From NCBI GenBank assembly GCA_963070105.1, contig OY718808.1, forward strand, positions 3,635,738-3,699,737: a stretch of 64,000 bases of DNA. Reading direction: 5' to 3'. The stretch comes from Litomosoides sigmodontis. Taxonomy: Eukaryota > Nematoda > Chromadorea > Rhabditida > Onchocercidae. The notes beneath the pieces were generated by a model that worked only from the letters and a program-made list of their open reading frames with translations, was not told the DNA's origin and made no database searches. Both the position numbers and the translations under genes were made by a program. Below, piece after piece: positions 38,501 through 52,702 of the stretch. The first letter of the stretch is position 1; each line of letters begins with the position of its first letter.

Positions 38501-41500
38501 TTTTTTAACTTAACATTTAACACATATATATATACATATATCGCAAGAGAAAAAGAGCAAAAAAATATCTAGAAGTAGAGATTTCGAAATATAAAAATTT
38601 TAAATTTTAGACGAATCAAATCAGTGAAACTATGACAAGTGTTTCACCATTTGAATATAGACGCTTTGATGTTTCCAAAGAGTCTGCGGAGGATGACGAT
38701 CCACTCATTGCAATTGAGCGAAAACCTGCCACATCTCGTGAGCAACCACTTCCAGTGTTCATCCCAAATGATCGTCAATTAGGCTTATCCTTGCAAGTAC
38801 CATTACCACCTCTACAACAACAACCATCATCGCTACCTCAACGACCAGGTTTGTAATTTTTTACATATTTATGCAATTTATATATGCATTCCTGTACGTC
38901 TGTACGTGCATGTATGCGTGTGTGTGTGTGTACACGTGTACTAATTAATATTGTGATAAAAATGAGGTACGACTATTTGCAGTAACCATTGAGGAAGTAT
39001 GTCAATCAGCCGCTGATAGTGGTCCATGCGGTAATTATGAGGATATGTACTACTATGATTCCTATAGCGGTAGATGTCATCTATTCATTTATGGTGGATG
39101 TGGCGGTAATTTCAATCGATTTAAAACACGAGAGGAATGCGAAGCACGTTGTTCACATGTTGGAATTGATAGAAGAAATTGTAAATTAGCTACTAATTAT
39201 TATCACATATTATTTTCTCCTTTTTTTTCATTCATTTTATTTTCTTTAAAAAGAAAAAAAAAAGATTTGAGTTCTTATTGTGAAGGGAATTATTGAAATT
39301 ACTTTTATACGATAATAAAAATTATTTTTTTTATTCTTTTTATTTTTACGATAACATTTAATAATTTGGCGCTATAATTACAATTTGTAGAAAGCATGAA
39401 TAAAACTCTTGAATGCATTAAACAATGAATTGCGTGTAGTAATAATTAGAATCAAAATAGTAAAAAACGTTTAGCGATTTTTAAATATCTCATTAAGAAA
39501 TAATTACAAGTAATAATTGATCTGGCAATATTTGTCTGTTTTTTTGGACTTAAAAGTCTAAATTTAAAGTTCATAATTTAGCATATTAAAATAACTCTCT
39601 AATTGATGCTAGTTTTAGTTGGTCGACCTCAATCACTTCCAGCAGCACAACGAAATGATTTAGCACCTGCTACACCATCGAAATCAGGCTCATTTGCTGT
39701 TCCAAAAACTGGTAAATTTTTAAAATAATTAAAAAAAGAAATTAAAAGTGGGTTTAATTGTACTAATTGATTCATTTGCTTATTTATTTTACTGACTTAA
39801 TTTTCCATTTGCATAGGTCGACCACGTGATGCATGCAACGAACGAATGGATGTTGGTAGATGTAATGGTGCATTTCAAAGTTACTACTTTGAACGTGCGA
39901 CAGGTACCTGTGAATCGTTCCGTTATTCCGGATGTGGTGGTAATGCTAATCGTTTTAAAACTAAGGAACAGTGTGAAGAAACATGCATAAATCGTGCATT
40001 CGATGGTCCACCGTCCACTCTCCAACCATTCAAACAGCATTTATCAGATAAAAGTGATCGTTTTTATCATTTGTAATTTTTGAAATAGCTATGAGGAACG
40101 TCGTGTAAATGCTACGCTGCAATCATAATTTTGCGTACGTCAAATATTTGAATCTTACCAATTTAATTTTTTAATACAGTCCGAAGTCTATAAAACGGAA
40201 ATACCTGAAGTTACTTTACACTCGTCTACAGCTTCTCAAAAATCCCAATTGATATCGAAGTGTGAGGCACCGAAAGATACTGGACCGTGCAATCGGTTTG
40301 TCACCAAATGGTACTATAATAAAATTGATGGTACTTGCATGCGATTTCATTATGGTGGCTGTGGTGGTACTGATAATCGTTTTGATAGCGAACAGCAGTG
40401 CAAGAATGCATGCGGTAACTTCACTGGTTTGTTTAACTCTTTTTTTTTTGCTTTTTTCAAAAAAAAGAAAGGGAAAAAAAAAAGGTAAAAAACAAACGAA
40501 GCATTTAACGAAGGATGGAAGATGTAATTCAACAAATGAACAAATAATTAAATTTGAAATATGCGTAATACACAACAGTACAAATACACTAAGCTAATTA
40601 GCTGATTAGCATTTATCTTCCTTTTCATTTAAATTATTTCAAAGCTTATTGATTTATATATTGATTAAATTAGTTCTTCAATCATTAAATCCTTTCCATT
40701 CATTAGAAATTATTTCACTTTCTTCATTTAACATACTTTTCATTTCTTCCCTTTTCCCTTTTTCAGGAAAAATATTTGAAAAAAAGACTCGTAATTAACT
40801 TTCTCTTGTTAACTGTATGTGCATGTATCTATCAATACTTGATAAATCAAAATGAAAATTAAAATATATAAATGTTAAAGTTAACCGGAAATTTTCGTAT
40901 TCAAAGTATAGTTGCAATCGGAAGGAAAGAATTTTTTTGAAACGAAAAAAAAAACGAGAGAGAAAGGAAATATTTTGCAGATCCATGCAAATTACCAAAA
41001 GTGAGTGGACCATGTTCCGGAAGACATAAACGGTACTTTTTCAATTCGGTAACCAATCGATGTGAACGTTTCGAATACGGTGGTTGTTTAGGCAATACCA
41101 ATAATTTCATCTATCTTGCCGATTGTGAAGCGAAATGTTTAGCACCTGAAAAACGTGAGTAATTATTATCAAATCATTTATTATAATATGCTCTCTCCCT
41201 CTCTCTCCCTGTTCCGTCCTCTCTCTCTATCTCGATAAAATGAAATTTTTGAAAACTATTTCTTATATTCAATTATCCTCTTTCATCATTGAAGAATTAT
41301 ATCTGTTATAAGAAAAAAAAAAGCAAAACTTTGCTAGTTTATTTGTAATAGATAGCTGAATATCTGTTATCAGTTACTTACTTTTTGTTTCTTTTTTTTT
41401 AAATTTTAATTGATATTTTTTTGTTTTTGGTGAAATTATCTAAAACAGACAAATATAGAGAGGCAAAGATGAAATTTATATAAGTTTGATTGAAATGCTT

Positions 41501-44500
41501 CATTATTTTTTAGTTTGCATATCAAAACAGAGATTTGTCTGTATTTGTTGATGTAAAACATTTGTTACTGTAACAGTTTGAATTTAACAGTAATTTGATG
41601 AAACGATTATTTTTATTCAGCACTTTTTTTAATTAATTCAAAAAATTTTTTCCCATTTAAGAAGTTTGAATTTCGTCTATAAAAAAATTATTTTTATCAA
41701 AAAATTAATTTTTTTTTCTTTATTTCAACATCCATCCTTTCTCACTCCTCCTCCACCGCCTCCTCCTCCCCCTCCTCCTTCTCCTCCACCGCCTCCTCCT
41801 CCACCGCCTCCTCCTCCACCGCCTCCTCCTCCTCCTCCACCGCCTCCTCCTCCTCCTCCACCGCCTCCTCCTCCTCCTCCACCGCCTCCTCCTCCTCCTC
41901 CTCCTCCACCGCCTCCTCCTCCTCCTCCTTCTCCACCGCCTCCTCCTCCTCCTCCCTGCTCCTCTACTTTTCTGTTACTGTTTTTTTTCCACTGTTTTGG
42001 ATGAGAATTATTGCAACAATTCGGAAAATGTCATTTAATAGTTATTCGTGTTTTTTTTTGGCACATTTTAGTACGAATAAATTATTTCATATTTGCTAAT
42101 TTGTTACTTGAGATGTGTACTAAGTAAGTTTGATTCGGTGAATGAATCAATCTTTTCTATGATCTTTTCGGATTTTTGAAATTTTAATTTTTCAACTTTG
42201 TAATTTTTGGAACTTTTTACTCTCTTATCTTAAGCAATTTTACGCTCCTGTATTTCAACATTCAAACATTGATACTATCATATCAATGGTTTACGGTATG
42301 AAGTAAAAATGCAAATGAGAAGCCCAGCTGATGTTACCGTATCAGTGATTACATTCTTGGAAGTATGGAATGAGGTGAAAATAGGTCTTACTGATGATGT
42401 CACATCAGTGATTGCATTCTTCGTGGTATGATAATTGAGTGAAGGAAGTAGGTCCTACGGCTATTATCATATCAGTGATTACGTAGGATGGAATGAAACT
42501 GTCCCTTGCTGTTAATATCATATCAGTGTGATTGCATTCGCAGAAGTATGGAATAAAATGATGAATAATTAAGCCTTTACCTATCTGTCACACTGTTCAT
42601 TACCCATCTGCCTTCGACAACAATCGGTAAATTTCCTTTGCTTTTTATCACTTCCATTGTATTTTTGCGCAAATTTATTAACGCTTTAATTTTTGTGTAA
42701 AATAAATTAAATTTTATAATTTATTTTAATTTTCATTGCATGTTGCTTGTTTTTTTTTCCCTTCATTTTATGCAATCATTCATTGCTTCTTTCATTGATT
42801 TTTGTTTCTCCTCCACTGAACATTCCTTTCTAATCAATTGCTAATTGTTAGAAAGAAAGGAAATCGAATATGTGAAATTCGACTCAATTATAATTAATTT
42901 TTTTATATGAAATATAATATTGAAAGTTATACAAGAAAAGAGAGCACTAATTTCAATGATGACATGAAATTTAAATGTGTTATTTGTTTGCAGTGAATAA
43001 TAGCGTACTTTTACGCATACTAACTAAATTAACCATGAAATGGTGTAATTATTAAGTAATATTAATTTGCATTTTGAAGTGTTATTTTAATCGTAGTACA
43101 CGTGTGCATCTTTTAGTTAAATAATTCACAAACATTTGCTCGTTTCTCTGTTTTAACTTAAACCTTTTTCTTTTGTTGCAGATTTCTTGAAATGGGAAGA
43201 TTTGTTAGCAATAAGACGATGCTCGTTACCCAAAATTAGTAAATCATGCAGGTACCTGTAACAATTATACTTAAATGATTTATACGATAACTTTTACTCA
43301 GGCCATTGTGCCATAAATTCCAAATCATCACTTCATGAATTCCAGATCAAATTAAAATTGTAGATCAACTGCAAAGCGATATTACTACGATGAATCACTC
43401 GGCGAGTGTTTACCGTTTTTTTACCGTAATTGTGAGGGAAATGAAAGCGGCTTCGATAGCATCACTGATTGCATTGATAACTGTACTATGTACTCTAATC
43501 ATAAGGTATTCTTTTTGAAAGTAAAATCCAGTTAATTTTTTAAGTATTAAATTTTTTCTAACTTTATATTTTTGTCATTTTTTGTGTAAAATTCATTTAG
43601 TTTGTGAGATATTAAAGTTTTTACCTTATACTTTAGTTATTTTTTAATGTAAAATTATTTTACCTTTTAAAACATTGAAATTCTAATTTTACAACTCTAA
43701 TCATTTGCATTATTTACAACGTTTCATTTAAACATGCATTAGTTGTGGTTTTTTTTTTGCCAAAAATGTTTGAAAATGAGATGCTATAAAATGAGTTTAG
43801 CATTAATGATATGCTTATGTGATTCAATAGTGATAGGATGACGATGATAGTGCTAGTGATAACAGTGATATGGAGTAATTTGTTAATGAGCACAGAGATT
43901 TAGTTGGAGAGGCGGTGACGTCAAATTTCATTGAAAAATAAATGTGTGCAATATGTAATGAATGCTTTAGGCAATAAAACGCTTAACTGGTAAAAGCACT
44001 AAATTATAATACATTAATAGAATATGGCAATACCGTCTGACGAATACGTTAATCATTTCCGCAAGACTATCCGGCATAATGTTCACGGTACGCTAAATTT
44101 TCACGTACAGGATGGAAATCATCTGGTATATCGTTCATGTATGACTTCTTTTTCTTTTGTCTTTTTGCATTTGATAAATGAGAAATTAGTGTTGCATTTG
44201 TGTCATCGATGTATTACGTGAACTTGTAACTTTTTAACTTTTTCTCCATTTTAAGAGTAGCAATTTTGAAACGTTTGCGTTACGTGAAACGAATAGCACT
44301 AAATTGATAGCAACACCTATAGCTGAAGCAACGACAGTAGCGGAATTTGCTAGAACGAACAATCCAAATGATAAGCTTGGTGTGGAGATTGATGATGAGG
44401 AACGGATGATAATGGCTGATAGCATTGAGGGACTGGACTCTTTCATCTCTCTGCCAGGTACCATCATCGTCACCCATCCTCTCTGATGCGACATTCTCAT

Positions 44501-47319
44501 TCCATTAAATTAAAAATGCACTTTTGAATAATGGATTTAGCTTTAAAATGATTTTGATTTGAAAACTTTGGAAATTTAAATAGATATTTAATTCTTAACG
44601 TTTAAAATATGACACTTAAATAATTGATGTTAAATGAATGATATTTTAAAATTACAGAGCTCTGTCTGTTGCCACAAGATGTAGGACCTTGCTTTGGTGA
44701 AATTTTACGATGGCGATTTAATTCAGAAAGAAATCGTTGTGAAACATTCATCTATACCGGTTGCGGACATAATGCGAATTATTTTACTTCAGAAGAAGCC
44801 TGTTTGAGAGCTTGTGGAGAGTATCGAAATAGCGGTATGTGCTTGTTTAAATATTTAAATGAAGCATTAGGCTCAACATAGTATCTTTTGAAAATTTAAC
44901 TGCTTATTTGTGTTCAGTCTTTGAAAACATAAATTTTTTTTTTAAAAAATATACTTTGTAATATAAGTGTTTAAAGGTTTCGCCCCTTTTTCTTTTTTTT
45001 TTTCAAATGCAATGTGCTATTGTAACACATTGTAAATGTATTTTTGCTGCAGTGAAATGAAAAAGTAAAGATTTGATGAACTTAATTTTTGTTCATGAAA
45101 ATTTATAAAATTTCATTTTAATGTGATATTATTAGTTATCATATCATTGAATGGATAAGATGAATAATTTTTGAATTATTTAGACGTATGTAAAATGAAT
45201 GTGGATCGTGGTGAGTGTGAATCAGGTGTAACTAAATGGTACTACAATATGAATGTAGGCCAATGTAGTGTATTTATTTATACTGGTTGTGGCGGTAATG
45301 GTAATCGTTTTTCCTCAAAAGCTGAATGTGAACATCTTTGCGCCTCCGAAATACTCTTTTACATCGATAAAAATGGTTAGCTAAATGTTGTTGTTGTTGT
45401 TGTTGTTTGTTGTTTGTTGTTTGTTGTTTGCTGTGAGAATAATTTGAATGAATATGTGTGGGAGGAGTGATTGAAATGAAAATGCATTTAATTTCGAGTA
45501 TAATTTCAGAGAAGGATATTTGTGAATTGGAACGTGAAAGTGGTCCATGTACGGATCCGATAACACAGTGGTACTTTGATGCGCAAACAGCGCAATGTAT
45601 GCAATTTACTTACGGTGGCTGTCGCGGTAATGGTAATCGATTTGACAGTCGAAAGCGTTGCGAGCAACGATGCTTAGAGGAGAGGAGTGGAGTGGAAGGA
45701 GTGATTGAGCGAACGGAAGGTATCAATGATTGAAATAATTTAAAATTACGAATGCTGTCGGTAATTTGAATTAATTTAATTCATTGGAAAAATTAATTGA
45801 ATAGTTGTGAATAATACTTAATTCATATCATTGTTAATTCATTTAATTATTTCTTATTTTGTGATTGCATCATTTTTTTTTTGTTGATTATTCAGAAAAA
45901 AAAAATATGCTAATTTTGCAGAGAGTTGTTTATTGCCATTTGAAGTTGGTTTATGTGTGGAAAATCAACAACGATGGTATTTCGATAAGACGTTGGGTTA
46001 TTGTAGAAAATTTGTGTATAGCGGTTGTGGCGGTAATGAAAATCGTTTCTTCAGTGAAGATGAATGCATGCATTATTGGTAATTTTTTCTTTTATTAATT
46101 ACTCAGTTACAGTAATTAAAATTATTTTGACAATAAAAAAGCTAGATTGATTGAGACTTAGAATGATTTAAGCTAGAATTTAGGAATTAGAATGATTAGC
46201 GATGCTAACATTTTGTTTTTAGGTAAAACAGTGGCTTATTCGGAACTGTAATTATCAACAATAAAAAAAAGCAGTAGAATTTGAATTAATGAAGTTGCAC
46301 TGATGAATATTTGGTGAAAGTAGACGAGTTCGTGCCATTTGAAATGGACTAAATAATTATAATTTTTTTTCTTATACCTAAGAAAATCTATGAAATGCTC
46401 AGTGTTTAGCTCTGCTCATTTGCATAAGAGACAATTGGAGGTAAGTCGTCCGATGCTTACCTTTATTGGTTATAATCCGGCACCTGTAGGATCGACAGTA
46501 ACATTAAGATGTGAAGCTAACAGTCAGTATCCTATACGATGGTATAAAAATGGCGTATTATTTCAAAGTTCAACTGATCACCAAAGGATATATGTAAGTG
46601 TTCCATATTAAAATTTAAAATGCTACTAAATTTTTATTATTCCATTTTTAAGCAAGCAGTACTTTTAGAGTTTTCGTTTTATTATTCCGATTATCATAAT
46701 CTCATCAATTTTTCTATTAATGTACAGATTTCAAATTGCTTAAAATTAAGTTCAAAACTTTAACAGTTTAAGATGGAAGGCTAGATCATGCTGATTTTTT
46801 ATAAAGTAGCTCTCTATCGTACGAATATTACAAGCTATTATCGAACTTAATTACGTACAAGAAGGATCGCATACTAGTTGAGTAATTTTTAAATTATAAC
46901 TTCCAATTTTCTATTTCATTAAATTCAAGTGATAAGTTGTAAAAAATTGCAGATGAAAAATGACCACAGCGAAGTGCACATTGCAAATATACACCAAACG
47001 GATGTTGCCGATTATTCATGCTCGGTTGGCGTGAATGCAATTTTATCCAATTCTGTCTATTTAAACGTTAAAGGTGTTTAAATTTAATTTAATTTTAATT
47101 ATTTTATCAAAAAACATCGAATAATCCTTTATCGCAGCTATCCGATGAATTCAATTATGATAGATTTCAGATATGGAAATGATAGAACCATGTGTGGATA
47201 AAGGTAAACAGACGACATGTAAATTAATCACCAAAATTGGACTGTGTTCGAATCCACGTTACAGTAGTTTTTGCTGTCATACCTGCTCTCTCTTCATCTC
47301 ATCCAATAAATCTGCCTAA
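29524..47319 (+). CDS. mig-6: Papilin (MIG-6-like) extracellular matrix protein
   Basis: Secreted basement-membrane proteoglycan-like protein; in C. elegans mig-6 is needed for distal tip cell migration. Forty exons start at 29524, 29962, 30245, 30795, 30975, 31305, 31748, 32067, 32488, 33064, 33984, 34452, 34833, 35079, 35413, 35969, 36484, 36793, 37121, 37446, 37676, 37964, 38253, 38611, 38983, 39619, 39817, 40187, 40981, 43182, 43364, 44021, 44256, 44658, 45184, 45510, 45922, 46410, 46953 and 47171. Summed length is 6570 nt, about 2189 residues, close to the long C. elegans form as I recall it. Order: signal peptide (residues 1-20), thrombospondin repeat, ADAMTS-like Cys-rich and spacer region, more thrombospondin repeats, eleven CCPDG repeats, eleven Kunitz domains, one Ig domain and a C-terminal PLAC domain. 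The ATG follows a TTTTAG acceptor by about 20 bases, suggesting trans-splicing. The only uncertain junction is after 40053. Confidence 0.95.
29962..35206 (+). other. mig-6: Papilin thrombospondin and ADAMTS-spacer block
   Basis: Part of mig-6. The first TSP1 repeat has GPWGPWS and [14 protein letters not shown] (exon 29962). Exons 30245-31504 encode the papilin/ADAMTS cassette: [16 protein letters not shown], then [20 protein letters not shown], then the spacer with [19 protein letters not shown]1 repeats follow: [44 protein letters not shown], a degenerate one with [40 protein letters not shown] and [20 protein letters not shown]. That makes six good repeats and one diverged. No metalloprotease domain is present, as expected for papilin. 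Confidence 0.92.
30524..30794. repeat. Duplicated intron segment including acceptor
   Basis: Within the mig-6 intron 30465-30794, about 30524-30650 and 30694-30794 are diverged copies: both start TTAGAGAGKRAAATRATGAA-like and contain GTTAATTAATTGG/ACTAATTAGCAGG-like words. Each ends in TAAATTTTT followed by AACAG or AG. The second copy supplies the acceptor used at 30795; the first retains a similar acceptor-like end at 30650. Confidence 0.65.
35413..37791 (+). other. mig-6: Papilin CCPDG (lagrin-type) repeat block
   Basis: Part of mig-6. Exons at 35413, 35969, 36484, 36793, 37121, 37446 and 37676 encode eleven copies of a short cysteine repeat with the core (F/Y)GCC(P/N/K)D(G/N/W/R), spaced by xTxAxGPxxxGC. 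The copies are FGCCPDN, FGCCNDN, FGCCPDW, FGCCPDG, YGCCKDR and six more GCCPDG forms. Between the second and third copy an acidic, Asn-rich stretch carries several possible N-glycosylation sites (NGT, NAS, NGT, NET). Most exon borders fall in the same phase within a Gly codon near GC, consistent with spread by exon duplication. Confidence 0.9.
41742..41960. repeat. TCC/ACC/GCC trinucleotide tract
   Basis: About 215 bp of CTCCTC with interspersed CACCGC words in the 2-kb mig-6 intron after the sixth Kunitz exon. Both strands are stop-free, giving false poly-Pro and poly-Glu frames. Confidence 0.85.
42326..42560. repeat. Four diverged tandem copies in mig-6 intron
   Basis: Four copies of about 52-67 bp, starting near 42326, 42389, 42456 and 42508, share GATGTYACATATCAGTGATT and GAAGTATGGAATGARGTGAA-like words. 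They lie in the long intron between Kunitz domains 6 and 7. Confidence 0.65.
46410..47319 (+). other. mig-6: Papilin Ig and PLAC C-terminal block
   Basis: Part of mig-6. Exons 46410-46593 and 46953-47073 encode one Ig C2 domain: [20 protein letters not shown] provides the first Cys and the Trp, and [12 protein letters not shown] the second Cys. Exon 47171-47319 encodes a PLAC domain with six cysteines ([28 protein letters not shown]) and ends at TAA 47317. An AATAAA lies inside the last codons (47305-47310). Confidence 0.92.
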
Positions 47320-49584
<2,265 letters not shown>

Positions 49585-51791
49585 TTACCAATCACCACCA
49601 CCAAAATCACCGCCACCAAAATCACCGCCACCAAAATCACCACCACCAAAATCACCACCCCCAAAATCATCACCACCTCCTATATCATAACCACCACTAT
49701 CATCATACCCTCCTCCTATGTCATAAGCGCCAGATTGATCGCCACCTCCACCTGTGTCATAGCCATCGTAGTAATCTTGTGCCGAATCTCGGTTACTCGA
49801 TGAATCGTTTGCTTCAACAGTTGATGACCCAGCATTATGCTCACTACTTGTAATTCTGTTTTGTGGATCACCTCCGTAGTAGTTATTAGTGATGTATGTG
49901 TCATTATCCTGAATTTTTTTTCTCACATCAATAATTAATTAACATTTTTTTTTTCTGAAAATTTAGATGAAAACTTCAGTTATTAATTAAATTATTTGTA
50001 TGAAATTAATTCTGATCATAAAAAAATCAAAAGCATTATTTCTTTTCATCTATTTCAATCCATTCACAAATATCTCATTTTTCATATAATTAAACAAAAA
50101 AATATAAAAATTTTCAATTTTTCACCTGCACATATCCTCCACCGAAACCACTACCAATTCCATGATATGATGGATAACAATGACTGCCGAAACCAAATCC
50201 AGAATGTAAACCACCACTCCACATACTTCCCAAACCAAAACCAAGCAATGAACCCATTAACATACCAGTTCCAACACCAGGACCACCACCACCACCACCA
50301 CCACCGTAACCACCACCACCGTAACCATATCGTTGTCCATACCCTCCTCCATTTCGATCCTGTAAGTGAAAGATTAAGGAGTGAAAATTTTTAAATTTAT
50401 TTATATCGCAAAAAAAATCCATAGTAATAAAAAATTTAACTTACGATAATAACCGTAGTACCACCACTATAATTTGGCACTGCTGAAGTGTACTGTGGTA
50501 GCGGATTTGTTGGTGGAGTATATATCGGCTGACTAGGATATGCGTTAGTCGATTGAGGTGGTTGACTGGGATATACTGGTGGAGGTTCTAAATTTAAATA
50601 AGTTATTAAACAGAAATTACAACGTAACAATTTTGGTAAGATTAAATAAATTGATCACTAAAGGCATTTTCGGAAGACAAAAACCAAAAAAAAAAACTTA
50701 CGATACGCAGGTGGCGGTGCATTAGGTGCAACTGTTGGTGGTAACTTTTGCGTATCATCGGTTGGTGGAGGATTTGGTTTCGGTAGAGTTTTCATAATCT
50801 CTGTAAACCACGACCTGAAAAAAAACAATCGATGCAAAAATTATGTGTCTTATAAGGACGAAAAACAAAAGGCGGTAAGGGATTAATTAATTAATTGAGA
50901 TAAACGAAATATGATAAAAATTACTCGAGATCAGAATCGGATGAGAAGAGAAACCAGTGAACTTTACTTGCTTGTGAATCCATTCCAATACCCACTAAAT
51001 GATACAGCGAGTATCGCGGTGGCAAATTCGGTCTACGTACTGGAAATTGCGGATGGTAATCAAAATTCGAAATTTGAATTGAAATTATTACAAATATTTG
51101 TATTAACAATTTTGCGAAAAATTGAAATGTTTAAAATTTCACGCCTATCACCATACCTATATTCTATCCTATAATCATCGAATCTTAATTTACTCAACCA
51201 AACCATATTACTAATAGCACTAATATTAAAAAAAAGGAAGAGAAACCTGGCATACGATCGCACATTGGTCCAACACATGTGTACGGTACAACATCTTTCA
51301 GGAAAATTGAACCTATCGGTTTCGAATCACCCTGAAAAGGAAAGTAGCAATGTTAATTAAATTTATAGAATTAATTCATTTAGGTGTTGTATGAAATGAC
51401 GGTAAATTCCAGACTCCCGTATATTTCATTACTTTAAGTAAGTGAACATCACGGTGAATTTGAAATGACTTAAGTTGAAAAAATTGAAGACATGAATTGC
51501 TTAATGCATTTAAATAGTTATTACTAATAATTATAACACCTCGATACTTAACAATTATTGCAAATTAAAAATAAATATCGGTGGTTTGACTTCCTAAAAT
51601 TTGTCAACGAATGGAGATAAAATTGTTTTAATTTAAAATTAATTAGTGAAAGAAGTAACCTTTTTATTGTACCACATGAATTCAGAATCGCTGAACAACA
51701 CTGCCCAACATTCCTTCCATTTTTTACTCAAAAAACCCGACTTGTAGCACAATACATCACCTTCTTTAAGCTTACGATGAAAATCGTTCAT
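49585..51791 (-). CDS. PH-domain protein with PPxY and glycine-rich tail
   Basis: Seven exons (51791-51660, 51331-51247, 51039-50925, 50814-50702, 50587-50445, 50359-50126, 49908-49585) join in phase into about 381 residues. Residues about 8-120 form a pleckstrin-homology-like fold: SGFLSKKWKECWAVLFSDSE, a middle with IGSIFLKDVVPY, VHWFLFSSDSDLESWFTEIM with the conserved C-terminal Trp, suggesting lipid or protein binding at membranes. It is loosely like the PLEKHB/evectin group. A Pro-rich linker holds PPAY and PPVY (PPxY, the WW-domain ligand). Then comes a Gly/Tyr-rich stretch containing the hydrophobic GTGMLMGSLLGFGLGSMWSG, and a tail of Tyr/Asp/Gly repeats ending in five GGGDF units and GGGDW. 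The ATG lies two bases after TTTAG, suggesting trans-splicing. No named orthologue was recognised. Confidence 0.82.
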
Positions 51792-52222
51792 TTCTAAATT
51801 AAAACGAAAAAAAAATCGTTAAATGTTGTTTGAAATATAGTAAACGAAAGGAAAAAAAAAAGGTTATGAAAATAAATGAACGCCAAATTCGACATACATT
51901 TTAAGTTAATAAAAATTTGAAAAATGACTAATTCAAAAACTAAAAAATCGTTTTCAATATTCACTGATCAATGATAATAAGCGATGATGCTAGTGATAAC
52001 TATCGTAAATGAAATGCAATGATAATGATAACGATTGTAATACGATCACTTCCCATACTCAAACTTTTCCTCCATGCAACTATCATCAACCATACCTTAT
52101 TCCTTCTACCTATGAATCATCCTTATCATTCCTTAAAATCAGAAAATAGAAAAAAATGAAAACCCTTTCCGACCATTTCAAACAATACCGTTCTATCACT
52201 TTTGTATCGGAAACAATCCTAG

Positions 52223-52386
52223 CGTCGTCCGCCCGTCTCCGCTCGTCCGTCCGCCCGTCTCCGCTCGTCCGTCCGCCCGTCTCCGCTCGTCCGTCCGCCC
52301 GTCTCCGCTCGTCCGTCCGCCCGTCTCCGCTCGTCCGTCCGCCCGTCTCCGCTCGTGTCCGCCCGTCTCCGCTCGTCCGCCTGTCC
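52223..52386. repeat. GC-rich 22-bp minisatellite, about seven copies
   Basis: About seven near-identical copies of CGTCCGTCCGCCCGTCTCCG plus CT, with the last copies slightly altered (an 18-20 bp unit). GC content is far above the rest of the window. Both strands are open across it, giving false Arg/Ser/Pro-rich frames. Confidence 0.9.
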
Positions 52387-52654
52387 AGTTAGGAAACAAA
52401 TGCATACAAATAGTTGCCAATCGATCAGCTGTGTTGTTTTCGAGAAGCGCACATTTGCGTTTACGCCTGCCTGCGCACATGTATGATGTCATCGTCGTCA
52501 TCACAACTTTTCATACAGATAGGGAAGGGAGGCTAAGGGAGTGGGTAATCGATTTCGAAACACTTCACTTTACAACATTGTTTGGCGTTGCAGTACATCA
52601 CATCCACCGCTATCATTACAAGGATGAGCGGTGGAGAAGAAGAGTGAAAAGGTA

Positions 52655-52702
52655 AGACAGAGGTAGAGGTAGAGGTAGAGGTAGAGAGAGAGAGAGAGAG
52701 AG
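52655..52702. repeat. GAGGTA hexamer and GA tract
   Basis: Four or more copies of GAGGTA run straight into a GA dinucleotide tract. Simple-sequence DNA, no gene. Confidence 0.8.

Larger units (their letters stand above)
37964..46078 (+). other. mig-6: Papilin block of eleven Kunitz domains
   Basis: Part of mig-6. Kunitz domains lie in exons 37964, 38253, 38983, 39817, 40187, 40981, 43182+43364 (split by an intron after the second Cys), 44658, 45184, 45510 and 45922. Each keeps six cysteines and the aromatic WYY/WYF plus GGCxGNxNRF type core. Linkers rich in Pro, Ser, Thr and acidic residues occupy exons 38611, 39619, 44021 and 44256. The residue after the second Cys (P1, the main specificity site in BPTI) is H, N, G, N, N, S, R, F, E, T, V in order, so only the seventh domain has a trypsin-type basic P1. 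Confidence 0.92.

Noticed and set aside
41666..42004. Poly-Pro plus-strand and poly-Glu minus-strand frames
   Set aside because: Created by a CTC/CAC/CGC trinucleotide tract within a mig-6 intron.
52156..52504. Arg/Ser/Pro-rich frames on both strands
   Set aside because: Explained by the 22-bp GC-rich minisatellite, whose unit has no stop in most frames.
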